DNA of 5,686 nucleotides, from contig CAADWC010000276.1 of the NCBI GenBank assembly GCA_900752625.1, forward strand, positions 1 through 5,686. The letters are read 5' to 3'. Shown here in pieces: positions 1 to 5,099 of the stretch; position 1 is the first letter of the stretch, and each line of letters opens with the position of its first letter. The stretch is from Oscillospiraceae bacterium. GTDB lineage: Bacteria; Bacillota; Clostridia; Oscillospirales; Ruminococcaceae. The notes beneath the pieces are model-generated. The model had not been told where the DNA came from. It was given only the letters and a program-made list of their open reading frames with translations, and ran no database searches. The translations under genes and the position numbers were made by a program.

Positions 1-735
1 AAGACCGTGACCGCCGTATTCGTAAATATGGCTTTCAAACGGTATATGATTTCTTGAAAGAGCAGACATATAAAACAGGGAATTTTCCACCGGAACGCAG
101 CCATCGTCAGAGCAGTGCCACAGGAATGTAGGCGGCGTGTTACTGTGAACTCTGTTTTCAAGAGATACAAGCTCTCTGATTTTTTCAGATTTCTTGTCTC
201 CCAGAAGATTTAAAATCGAACCTTCATGAGTATACCGAGGATCACTGGTGAGGACAGGATAGCAAAGCATAGAGCCGTTTACCTTAATATCCTCCTGACT
301 GCAGCCAAGAGGTTTTGTAAGCAATTCGCTGTCCCAGAAATTAGCGAGCGTTCCTGCCAGGTGTCCCCCGGCGGAAAAACCGGCTACGACTATTTTATCA
401 GGATCAATATCATATTTATCTGCGTTTGTGCGTATATGCTTTATAGCCGCGGCACATTCCAGCGCTGCCGTAGGAAATTTCTTTTTAACGCATGAGTACC
501 TTAAAACGAAGGCGTTGATACCGGATCCAAGAAATCTTAAAGCAACAGGTTCGGCTTCACGCTCGGAGCAATAGTCGTATCCGCCGCCGGGACAGATAAG
601 AATAGCTCGGTGCTTTCGTTTTCCCATTTCATCATTATATGTATTCGTATAACAGTCAAGCGTCGGGGAGCATCCCTCGGAACTTAATCCCGCAGCAGAA
701 TAATCAACTTTGATCTCAATAGATTCCTTATTCAC
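1..735 (-). CDS. alpha/beta-hydrolase, acetyl-esterase/BD-FAE-like (3' end beyond window)
   Basis: An open frame of 245 codons reaches the window edge without a stop, so the C-terminus (probably a few tens of residues) is missing. Visible alpha/beta-hydrolase hallmarks are an oxyanion-hole loop PGGGY (residues 49-53), a nucleophile elbow GFSAGG with Ser121 (119-124), an acid loop HCSDDGCVP with likely catalytic Asp211, and GGHGL with catalytic His243. This order matches carbohydrate-acetyl or feruloyl esterases of the BD-FAE/Axe type; the substrate is inferred, not shown. There is no signal peptide, so it is probably cytoplasmic. No ATG fits the N-terminus. The GTG at 735 was chosen because AAGGAG lies about 10 bases upstream and the domain begins normally after it. 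The gene starts 25 bases after the VanY-like lipoprotein gene on the same strand and is probably cotranscribed with it. Confidence 0.82.
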   Translation of the reverse strand, partial: MNKESIEIKVDYSAAGLSSEGCSPTLDCYTNTYNDEMGKRKHRAILICPGGGYDYCSEREAEPVALRFLGSGINAFVLRYSCVKKKFPTAALECAAAIKHIRTNADKYDIDPDKIVVAGFSAGGHLAGTLANFWDSELLTKPLGCSQEDIKVNGSMLCYPVLTSDPRYTHEGSILNLLGDKKSEKIRELVSLENRVHSNTPPTFLWHCSDDGCVPVENSLFYMSALSRNHIPFESHIYEYGGHGL

Positions 736-760
736 AACAATTGCACTCCTTAAAAATATT

Positions 761-1864
761 TTACTCAGTCTGACTGTCGGAAGAATCGATGTCTGAAACC
801 GATGAAGCGTCGTCGGTGTTCTGCTCGCCGGATTCCTCGGCAGATATGAGTTTTACGCATATGATATAGCCGCTCATATTATCTCCCGATATCTCATATT
901 CGTATTCCTCGTCGCTGTCGTTGAGCGGTATCGGGCAGTTGGTATTTTTTTCGCTGCTCATTTCAGTATAGTATATTGCGTAGCAGTTTCCGTCCGAGCT
1001 TTCAAAGCTGTACGGTTTTTCAAATGTGTACTGTTTTACAAAATCAAGGTATTCCTCAAGACAGAGTCCGTTCAGATGCATGATCTCGGCATGGGGAACA
1101 CCTACATACCTGAAATGATTAGCCATCTGTTCGACTCTTGTCAGGGAAACTTTATCCTGAGTATATCTTTGAACAAATCCGTATTTCCAACAGTTTTCAA
1201 TTATCCATGAATACCTTCCTGTTCCGTCAAACGCAGGATACGTTCCTTCCTCTGCAAGATACAGCTGCAGATCTACGGCAAGCCCTGAGTCGTGCTCGTA
1301 GCATGGTTTTTCTGTCTGAACGGAGGCGTTGTCTTCGCTGTCGTTTTCCTCTCCGGAAACCGAACCGACATACATATCGTTTACCATTAAGGTCTTAAGA
1401 CCTGTTTCATCGTAAAATCCGCACAGAAGCGAGTTGAACGCTCTGAGCATTTCCTTTCTTCCCATAACCTGAGTGCTGCTGGTAGAACCTATCTGCGCTC
1501 CGCTCTCATCGAAAAGATAACCGTAAACGCCGTCAAGATCAGTCGGAACTCCCACTTCATACTTATAAGTGGAATTAAGCAGAATCAGATTTCCGCTGCC
1601 TAAGGATTCGCTGTTTTTTACACTTACATATTTATAATTCTTGGTCAGTTTAGGCGCCTTGAATACCTCGGACGACTCTTCATTGGATGAAGAAGCGTCG
1701 TTTTTCACAACAGAGCTTACGGAAGCGGCGGGCTTGTTTTTAGAATTGTCCGCAGATCCGGAGCTGCACGATGAGGAAAGTGCCAGAATACCGATCAGCA
1801 ATATTGCCATAGCGGCGGGAATATTTTTATATTTATAATGCTTAACCGCAGGTTTACTGCCCAT
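761..1864 (-). CDS. VanY/M15-like lipoprotein, possibly catalytically altered
   Basis: A 367-residue exported protein. Residue numbers here count from a TTG three codons upstream (position 1873), which would give 370. The ATG at 1864 is preferred because GGAAGGAAGG lies 9 bases before it but directly abuts the TTG. After a basic N-terminus and hydrophobic segment (about 19-32) comes a lipobox-like LSSSC with Cys36, then a Ser/Asn/Lys-rich linker, suggesting a membrane-anchored lipoprotein. Residues about 100-280 resemble VanY-type D-Ala-D-Ala carboxypeptidases (M15B): EHDSGLAVDL gives His194 and Asp201, and NHFRYVG gives His253, followed by a GLCLEEYL helix. The usual E-P-W-H reads M-A-N-H, so the catalytic Glu is absent from its normal place, and the usual SGYRS segment also appears altered (NDMYVG). 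A beta-rich extension (about 282-343) and an acidic Ser/Asp/Glu tail follow. It may act in peptidoglycan remodelling or only bind the wall. Confidence 0.8.
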   Translation of the reverse strand: MGSKPAVKHYKYKNIPAAMAILLIGILALSSSCSSGSADNSKNKPAASVSSVVKNDASSSNEESSEVFKAPKLTKNYKYVSVKNSESLGSGNLILLNSTYKYEVGVPTDLDGVYGYLFDESGAQIGSTSSTQVMGRKEMLRAFNSLLCGFYDETGLKTLMVNDMYVGSVSGEENDSEDNASVQTEKPCYEHDSGLAVDLQLYLAEEGTYPAFDGTGRYSWIIENCWKYGFVQRYTQDKVSLTRVEQMANHFRYVGVPHAEIMHLNGLCLEEYLDFVKQYTFEKPYSFESSDGNCYAIYYTEMSSEKNTNCPIPLNDSDEEYEYEISGDNMSGYIICVKLISAEESGEQNTDDASSVSDIDSSDSQTE

Positions 1865-1900
1865 AATCTTCAACCTTCCTTCCGAATATCATACAAGATT

Positions 1901-1929
1901 ATTATAACACACTTTTTGCCTGCTGTGAA
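1901..1929 (-). promoter_or_regulatory. sigma-A promoter of the VanY-like lipoprotein/esterase operon
   Basis: On the minus strand, -35 TTCACA (1929-1924) and -10 TATAAT (1906-1901) are separated by exactly 17 bases, and the -10 is preceded by TGT, an extended -10 element. The predicted start is near 1894, giving a leader of about 30 bases that contains the GGAAGGAAGG ribosome binding site. It is the only good promoter upstream of the lipoprotein gene. Confidence 0.77.
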
Positions 1930-1990
1930 CAATAATTTTTAAGCTTTTCCGTAATTCAACTTTTTGCACAAATAAAATGCCGCTTATTTT

Positions 1991-2022
1991 ACGTTTTACA
2001 CAAAATCCAGAATATAAAACGT
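1991..2022. repeat. short inverted repeat upstream of the lipoprotein promoter
   Basis: ACGTTTTA (1991-1998) and TAAAACGT (2015-2022) are perfect 8-base inverted arms around a 16-base AT-rich spacer. They lie between the small-RNA terminator and the lipoprotein promoter, about 60 bases upstream of its -35. This could be an operator or a chance AT-rich repeat; nothing identifies a regulator. Confidence 0.3.
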
Positions 2023-2078
2023 TATCGAAAAGATGGGCGGCACAATATATTGAGGTGTCGATATAAATGTAAAATAGC

Positions 2079-2107
2079 AAAAGAAAAGAGCTGTTCCGAA
2101 GAACAGC
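2079..2107 (-). terminator. rho-independent terminator with UUCG loop
   Basis: Read on the minus strand, GCTGTTC (2107-2101) pairs perfectly with GAACAGC (2096-2090) around a TTCG tetraloop, an exceptionally stable loop, and is followed by TCTTTTCTTTT. On the plus strand the hairpin is not followed by a T tract, so termination should be minus-specific. It ends the short transcript begun by the promoter at 2226-2254 and separates it from the lipoprotein promoter downstream. Confidence 0.83.
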
Positions 2108-2181
2108 CCGGGCAAAGATAATCAAATGGTTACTAAGCTACTGATTATCAATGCGATAATAAATCTGATTAACAACTTGAC

Positions 2182-2201
2182 AAATCTCATTAATGAGATT
2201 T
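2182..2201. repeat. 20-bp perfect palindrome
   Basis: AAATCTCATTAATGAGATTT is a perfect 20-base palindrome. In the predicted minus-strand transcript it lies about 18 bases from the 5' end and would fold as a 7-bp stem with a 6-base loop, a possible 5' stabiliser. It also contains the ATG of the 22-codon frame, so folding would hide that start. Confidence 0.6.
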
Positions 2202-2225
2202 TGAAAAAGCTTTAAATCAATAATA

Positions 2226-2254
2226 ATTATATCACCAAAAAGAATAAATGTCAA
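2226..2254 (-). promoter_or_regulatory. consensus sigma-A promoter of the small RNA
   Basis: On the minus strand TTGACA (2254-2249) and TATAAT (2231-2226) both match consensus exactly with a 17-base spacer, and TGA just before the -10 makes it an extended -10. This is the strongest promoter in the window. The 8-base palindrome ATAATTAT occurs at 2223-2230 (over the -10), 2258-2265 (just upstream of the -35) and 2290-2297, a possible operator arrangement. Confidence 0.87.
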
Positions 2255-2321
2255 GTGATAATTATTTAAATTTACGACAATCAATTTTGATAATTATATA
2301 TTTTCAGCAAGACAAAATGGA

Positions 2322-2396
2322 ATATATTTACACGGAATGCGGAAGTTTAAGTTGTCTGTTCCCCGTCGTACGGAGGGCAACAGACAACAAATATAT
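2322..2396. repeat. long hairpin-forming inverted repeat in the gene-free stretch
   Basis: GTTGTCTGTT (2351-2360) and AACAGACAAC (2379-2388) are perfect 10-base arms; CCC/GGG inside can extend the stem past one mismatch. Outside, ATATATTT (2322-2329) can pair with AAATATAT (2389-2396), the latter contiguous with the inner arm, leaving a 21-base one-sided bulge. Neither strand has a T tract after it, so it is a poor intrinsic terminator for ogg. It may be a structured RNA, an mRNA 3'-end stabiliser for the ogg transcript, or part of a mobile remnant. The rest of the stretch 2397-2537 shows no gene or clear signal. Confidence 0.55.
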
Positions 2397-2537
2397 GCTG
2401 TTTTCACTTAAATCACAGTAAATTTTGGTGATATATTTTGAAAATTGATTTCCGTGGTTTGAATTTAAGCTTTGTGTAAAAGCAATTTGTTTGGATGGCA
2501 GCCGAATCGGTTTTAAACAGGCGGCGTCCAGAGTTTT

Positions 2538-3344
2538 TTACTCTTCAAGGTGTCTTATGTAGTGGAAAAGATACTGCTGGGCTATTCCTTCATATCCTTT
2601 CACACAATCCGGCAGACCGTCGGGATACCAGCGTTCCATGACCCGTTTTACCCAAACGTCAACCGGGAACGCTTCAATTCTATACATTCCGAAAAGCAGC
2701 GCACATTGCGCTACCTTTGGACCGACGCCTTTTATCGTCATAAGCGCCTGTCTTGCTTGATCTATAGGCATGGCTGAAACGGCGTCCAGGTCAAGTTCTC
2801 CGGAGTTGATTTTTGAAACGGCGTCAACAAGATATTTCGCTCTGAAGCCTGAACGCAGAAATCCAAGACTTTCAGCGGTTTCATTTCTCATCATCGGAGC
2901 AGAGGGGTATTCTCCATAGTGCTGGCACAGCCTGTCTATAATGCCCTTGATCCGTGGGATGTTGTTGTTCTGTGAGATGATAAAGGATGACAGCGCCTCC
3001 CATTTATCCTGACGAAGTATTCTTATTCCGCCTGCAAAAGCGCAGGCTTTAGACATAGTTTCGTCTTCGGAAAAACGCTTTTTAAGCTCTCCGTAATCTG
3101 TAGATAAGTCCAGATAATTGTACCATTTATCCAGAAAGTCCTGTTCCGACGTATTTTTCAGCCGAAAAAGATTTTTACTTTTGTTCTCGCAGCTTATAAT
3201 AAGAGGAGAGTTCAGAAAGAATCCGCTGTAGGTGTTTTCGTTTATTTTCCGCCACCTGAACGCCTGTCCGCAGTCCAATGTTTCGTCAAGATCAAAATCT
3301 TTCTGTTCCAGCAGAATATCGCTTCCGTCGATTTTATAGTTCAT
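2538..3344 (-). CDS. ogg: 8-oxoguanine DNA glycosylase/AP lyase (OGG type)
   Basis: This 268-residue protein removes 8-oxoguanine from DNA in base-excision repair and probably cuts the abasic site by beta-elimination. The N-terminal OGG domain contains GQAFRWR (26-32); the central part has SQNNNIPRI (124-132), matching the Asn-rich damaged-strand contact loop of OGG1. The helix-hairpin-helix is IKGVGPKVAQC, with catalytic Lys210, followed by FPVDVWVKR with catalytic Asp229 (HhH-GPD fold). Length is normal for bacterial OGG, shorter than human OGG1. The ATG at 3344 has GAGGTGG about 10 bases upstream and gives the expected N-terminus. It is monocistronic, divergent from the GNAT operon, and has its own promoter. 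Arg131 aligns with human OGG1 Arg154, which contacts the base opposite the lesion. Confidence 0.94.
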   Translation of the reverse strand: MNYKIDGSDILLEQKDFDLDETLDCGQAFRWRKINENTYSGFFLNSPLIISCENKSKNLFRLKNTSEQDFLDKWYNYLDLSTDYGELKKRFSEDETMSKACAFAGGIRILRQDKWEALSSFIISQNNNIPRIKGIIDRLCQHYGEYPSAPMMRNETAESLGFLRSGFRAKYLVDAVSKINSGELDLDAVSAMPIDQARQALMTIKGVGPKVAQCALLFGMYRIEAFPVDVWVKRVMERWYPDGLPDCVKGYEGIAQQYLFHYIRHLEE

Positions 3345-3382
3345 AAATTTAAATCCACCTCTTGAAAAATGCCTGTAAATTT

Positions 3383-3411
3383 ATTATACTATGAATAACG
3401 GCTTTTTTCAA
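3383..3411 (-). promoter_or_regulatory. sigma-A promoter of ogg
   Basis: On the minus strand TTGAAA (3411-3406) and TATAAT (3388-3383) are 17 bases apart. The predicted start is near 3376, giving a leader of about 30 bases carrying the GAGGTGG ribosome binding site. No operator-like repeat is visible over it. Confidence 0.78.
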
Positions 3412-3490
3412 TATGATTTTGTAGAAAAAACGTAAATCGACATCTGGTGAAAATGTAAAATCTTGTATTGTGTTTATTGATTGTAAAAAT

Positions 3491-3518
3491 TTGAATCACG
3501 GTAGAAAAGCTTGATAAT
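3491..3518 (+). promoter_or_regulatory. possible promoter of the GNAT-DUF6062 operon
   Basis: TTGAAT (3491-3496) and GATAAT (3513-3518) are 16 bases apart on the plus strand. It would give a leader of about 100 bases. A hairpin with arms CTTGAT/ATCAAG lies at about 3510-3532, partly overlapping the -10. The match is moderate. A TTGACA near 3553 has no good -10 partner. The rest of 3412-3584 shows no gene. Confidence 0.33.
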
Positions 3519-3586
3519 AAAATTTCATCAAGTTTGGTTTTCATGAATTGATTTGACAATTTACTGCGTAAGGACAAAACATCGAA

Positions 3587-3624
3587 AGGAGGAGTATTTT
3601 TCCTAACGGGAAAATAGAATAAAT
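3587..3624 (+). promoter_or_regulatory. distant Shine-Dalgarno with hairpin spacer before the GNAT start
   Basis: A perfect AGGAGG (3587-3592, in AAAGGAGG) lies 32 bases before the ATG at 3625, far beyond normal spacing. Between them TATTTTTCC (3595-3603) can pair with GGGAAAATA (3608-3616) around a TAAC loop: nine pairs, one of them G-U. Folding removes 22 bases and leaves AG plus GAATAAAT, an effective spacing of 10. The in-frame TAA at 3604 rules out an upstream start, and no other good ribosome site precedes the ATG. Hairpin-bridged sites of this sort are known for phage T4 genes such as 25 and 38. Confidence 0.55.
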
Positions 3625-4089
3625 ATGAAGATCAGGCAGGCGGATGAGAAAGACTTAAATACGATAAAAAATATTACGCACCGCACGATCAAAGAGATTT
3701 ATCCTAAATATTATCATCAATCGGCAGTTGAATTTTTTCTCCTGCATCACAGTGAGGAAAATATTCTTAAAAGCATTCTTACTGAGAATGTATTTATTAT
3801 GGAGGATGATAATGCGGCTGTCGCCACGTGCGGATATAAAGGAAATCATGTTCTGAGACTGTTTGTTATGCCTGAATATCAAGGAAAGGGCTATGGAAGT
3901 GCATTTATGGAATTTGTAGAGAAAAATATCGGCAAGGAATATCCATGCGCAGTTCTTGACGCTTCGCTGGCAGCTTGCATAATGTACGAGAAACGAGGAT
4001 ATAAAACCGTATGTCATTGCAGGGAAAGGCTTGATGACGGTTTTCTTGTATATGAAATGATGGAAAAATTTTTGAATTCGGAGGGTTAG
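3625..4089 (+). CDS. GNAT-family N-acetyltransferase
   Basis: A 154-residue single-domain acetyltransferase that would transfer the acetyl group of acetyl-CoA to an amine; the acceptor cannot be told from sequence. The N-terminus MKIRQADEKDL is the classic first strand of GNAT proteins. The core is LRLFVMPEYQGKGYGSAFM, with Q86-x-x-G89-x-G91 binding the acetyl-CoA pyrophosphate, then LDASLAACIMYEKRGYKTV (about 111-129), the motif B helix with Tyr121 and the usual KRGY turn. The start is fixed by an in-frame stop at 3604 and by the domain boundary, although the Shine-Dalgarno is displaced (see the hairpin entry). It ends one base before the DUF6062-like gene, whose ribosome site lies inside its last codons, so the two are surely one operon and probably translationally coupled. 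Confidence 0.9.
   Translation: MKIRQADEKDLNTIKNITHRTIKEIYPKYYHQSAVEFFLLHHSEENILKSILTENVFIMEDDNAAVATCGYKGNHVLRLFVMPEYQGKGYGSAFMEFVEKNIGKEYPCAVLDASLAACIMYEKRGYKTVCHCRERLDDGFLVYEMMEKFLNSEG
4080..4085 (+). promoter_or_regulatory. ribosome binding site inside the GNAT 3' end
   Basis: GGAGGG, 5 bases before the ATG at 4091, lies within the last codons of the GNAT gene, whose TAG is at 4087-4089. It sets the DUF6062-like start and indicates coupled translation. Confidence 0.75.
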
Positions 4090-4090
4090 C

Positions 4091-4774
4091 ATGAGAGAAA
4101 GTATTTTGACCATACCTGTAAGTGAGATATTTGAGCCTAAGTGCGGCTGTCCTATATGCCGTATGAGGGATATGCTGGAGCAGCGCACTGTAGAGTACAT
4201 AATGGGCGCGGCAATGATGGAGCCAGATGTAAGAATGGAGACTAACCGTCTCGGATTCTGCAAAACGCACTTTGAGCAGATGCGTGCCTGCAAGAACAGA
4301 CTGTCGCTGGCGCTTATGCTGCAGTCTCATCTTCAGGATATCCAGAAGCATATTTTCAATCGAAAAAGTATATTTGAGGGGAAAACCGCAAAGCAGAAAA
4401 AGGTATCTGCAATAAACAACGAGTGTTTTGTATGCTCAAAGATAGAGTGGGGAATGTCAAGGCTTATGGTAACATTTTTTGAAATGTATTCAAAAGAGAA
4501 GGATTTCCGCAAGCTGTTTGAGGAGCAGGAAATGCTTTGTCTGCCGCATTATGATCTTCTGGTAGGAATGGCAGCGGACAGCGTAGAAAAGCGGTGGCAG
4601 AAGCAGTTTACAGACGATTGTACGGAGCTTACCAAAAAATATCTCGACCTGCTTGAAAAGGATGTGTCGCATTACTGCAAGATGTATGACTACCGAAATA
4701 CCGGTAAGGACGCCGATTGGGGAAATTCAAAAGACTCCATAGAGAGAGCTATAAGATTTCTCACAACCAGGTAA
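4091..4774 (+). CDS. DUF6062-like protein with two CxxC...CxxH putative metal modules
   Basis: A 227-residue cytoplasmic protein resembling the uncharacterised DUF6062 family of Clostridia; function unknown. It has no signal peptide or membrane segment and is largely helical and charged. Two Cys/His sets stand out: C20-x2-C23 with C57-x2-H60 (GFCKTHF), and C112-x2-C115 with C150-x2-H153 (LCLPHY). The gap between the pairs is 33 residues in the first and 34 in the second, so the protein looks like an internal duplication of a four-ligand module suited to zinc. Additional cysteines are C18, C67, C177 and C196. It follows the GNAT gene by one base. Family membership is from recall of the N-terminal CGCPICRM and FCKTHF patterns; metal binding is inferred. 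Confidence 0.78.
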   Translation: MRESILTIPVSEIFEPKCGCPICRMRDMLEQRTVEYIMGAAMMEPDVRMETNRLGFCKTHFEQMRACKNRLSLALMLQSHLQDIQKHIFNRKSIFEGKTAKQKKVSAINNECFVCSKIEWGMSRLMVTFFEMYSKEKDFRKLFEEQEMLCLPHYDLLVGMAADSVEKRWQKQFTDDCTELTKKYLDLLEKDVSHYCKMYDYRNTGKDADWGNSKDSIERAIRFLTTR

Positions 4775-4784
4775 TTACGTTTCG

Positions 4785-4804
4785 GTTACAAAAGTAACGT
4801 TTTC
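4785..4804 (+). terminator. weak possible terminator after the operon
   Basis: GTTAC-AAAA-GTAAC (4785-4798) is a perfect 5-bp stem with tetraloop, followed by GTTTTC, 11 bases after the DUF6062-like stop. The stem is short and AT-rich and the T run is poor. An alternative is the larger structure from 4798 to 4859. Confidence 0.28.
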
Positions 4805-4859
4805 AGATATTCGTCTGATGTGAATAAAAGTACACTTTTATGTACAGTTTCTGAAAACG
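4798..4859. repeat. nested inverted repeat after the operon
   Basis: CGTTTTCAGA (4798-4807) and TCTGAAAACG (4850-4859) are perfect 10-base arms. Inside, ATAAAAGT (4824-4831) and ACTTTTAT (4834-4841) form a second perfect pair. Together they could fold as a two-tier stem at the 3' end of the operon mRNA, as an end-protecting structure or bidirectional roadblock, or serve as protein sites. Just downstream, AATTGTACACGTTGACAATT (4866-4885) is an imperfect palindrome and GTACAGTTT recurs at 4842-4850 and 4902-4910. Confidence 0.5.
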
Positions 4860-4952
4860 GCGGATAATTGTACACGTTGACAATTTTAAGGGAGTTTTTT
4901 GGTACAGTTTTAATTGTTTTTCGTAAGTTTCGTGAAAACAAATTAATAAAGG

Positions 4953-4965
4953 CGGTAAATTACCG
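4953..4965. repeat. 13-bp perfect palindrome
   Basis: CGGTAAATTACCG has perfect 6-base arms around a central A, in an otherwise featureless AT-rich stretch (4911-5099). Operator-like in form; no promoter is evident next to it. Confidence 0.35.
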
Positions 4966-5099
4966 TAAAATCCGGGATGGATAAAAGCGAAAATACTTCG
5001 ATTGATTTTGTTAACTTTATATTCATATTTGTAACTGAATTTTATTCCATAAAATAGAAAATAAGCTGCGATTTAGTACGATTTTTCAGACTTCAAAGC

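Larger units (their letters stand above)
2079..2219 (-). ncRNA. predicted ~140-nt small RNA (or small-peptide mRNA)
   Basis: A consensus promoter and an intrinsic terminator on the minus strand bracket about 140 bases with no conventional gene. The predicted start is near 2219. A 5' hairpin from a perfect palindrome (2182-2201, arms AAATCTC and GAGATTT) follows almost at once, then a smaller ATTATC/GATAAT hairpin, then the UUCG terminator. The transcript contains a 22-codon frame (2190-2122) encoding a hydrophobic peptide beginning MRFVKLLIRFIIAL. Its ATG lies inside the palindrome and has no Shine-Dalgarno, so a noncoding role is preferred. The complementary strand also has a short amphipathic frame (2126-2215), so an antisense RNA or type I toxin-antitoxin arrangement is possible. 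I do not recognise a named RNA family. Confidence 0.55.
2214..2451. repeat. imperfect inverted repeat pair (arms 2214-2240 and 2423-2451)
   Basis: The left arm (27 bases) and the reverse complement of the right arm (29 bases) share AAATCAAT at the outer end and TATATCACCAAAA at the inner end; the middle differs. The arms enclose 182 bases containing the -35 of the small-RNA promoter and the hairpin at 2351-2388. The -10 of that promoter lies in the left arm. No convincing target-site duplication flanks the pair and no transposase or recombinase gene is in the window. Readings are a MITE-like remnant, an invertible promoter segment, or paired operator sites. Confidence 0.5.

Noticed and set aside
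226..495. 89-codon plus-strand frame inside the esterase gene
   Set aside because: It lies opposite the esterase, whose catalytic motifs are intact on the minus strand; the translation resembles no family and has no ribosome site.
1641..1838. 65-codon plus-strand frame opposite the lipoprotein N-terminus
   Set aside because: Shadow of the Ser-rich linker and signal peptide of the minus-strand lipoprotein.
1889..2125. 78-codon minus-strand frame with TTG start
   Set aside because: It reads straight through the UUCG terminator and over the lipoprotein promoter, lacks a ribosome site, and has no recognisable domain.
3596..3622. Leader mini-frame (ATT start, 8 codons) using the strong Shine-Dalgarno before GNAT
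   Set aside because: The ATT would be only 3 bases from the Shine-Dalgarno, and ATT starts are very rare; the hairpin-bridged reading fits better.
3655..4293. 212-codon minus-strand frame opposite the GNAT and DUF6062-like genes
   Set aside because: It crosses the junction of two well-supported plus-strand genes, has no domain motifs, and is a complementary-strand shadow.
4977..5057. 26-codon plus-strand frame starting MDKSENTSIDF with a hydrophobic middle
   Set aside because: No Shine-Dalgarno before the ATG, no promoter in place, and length expected by chance in AT-rich DNA.
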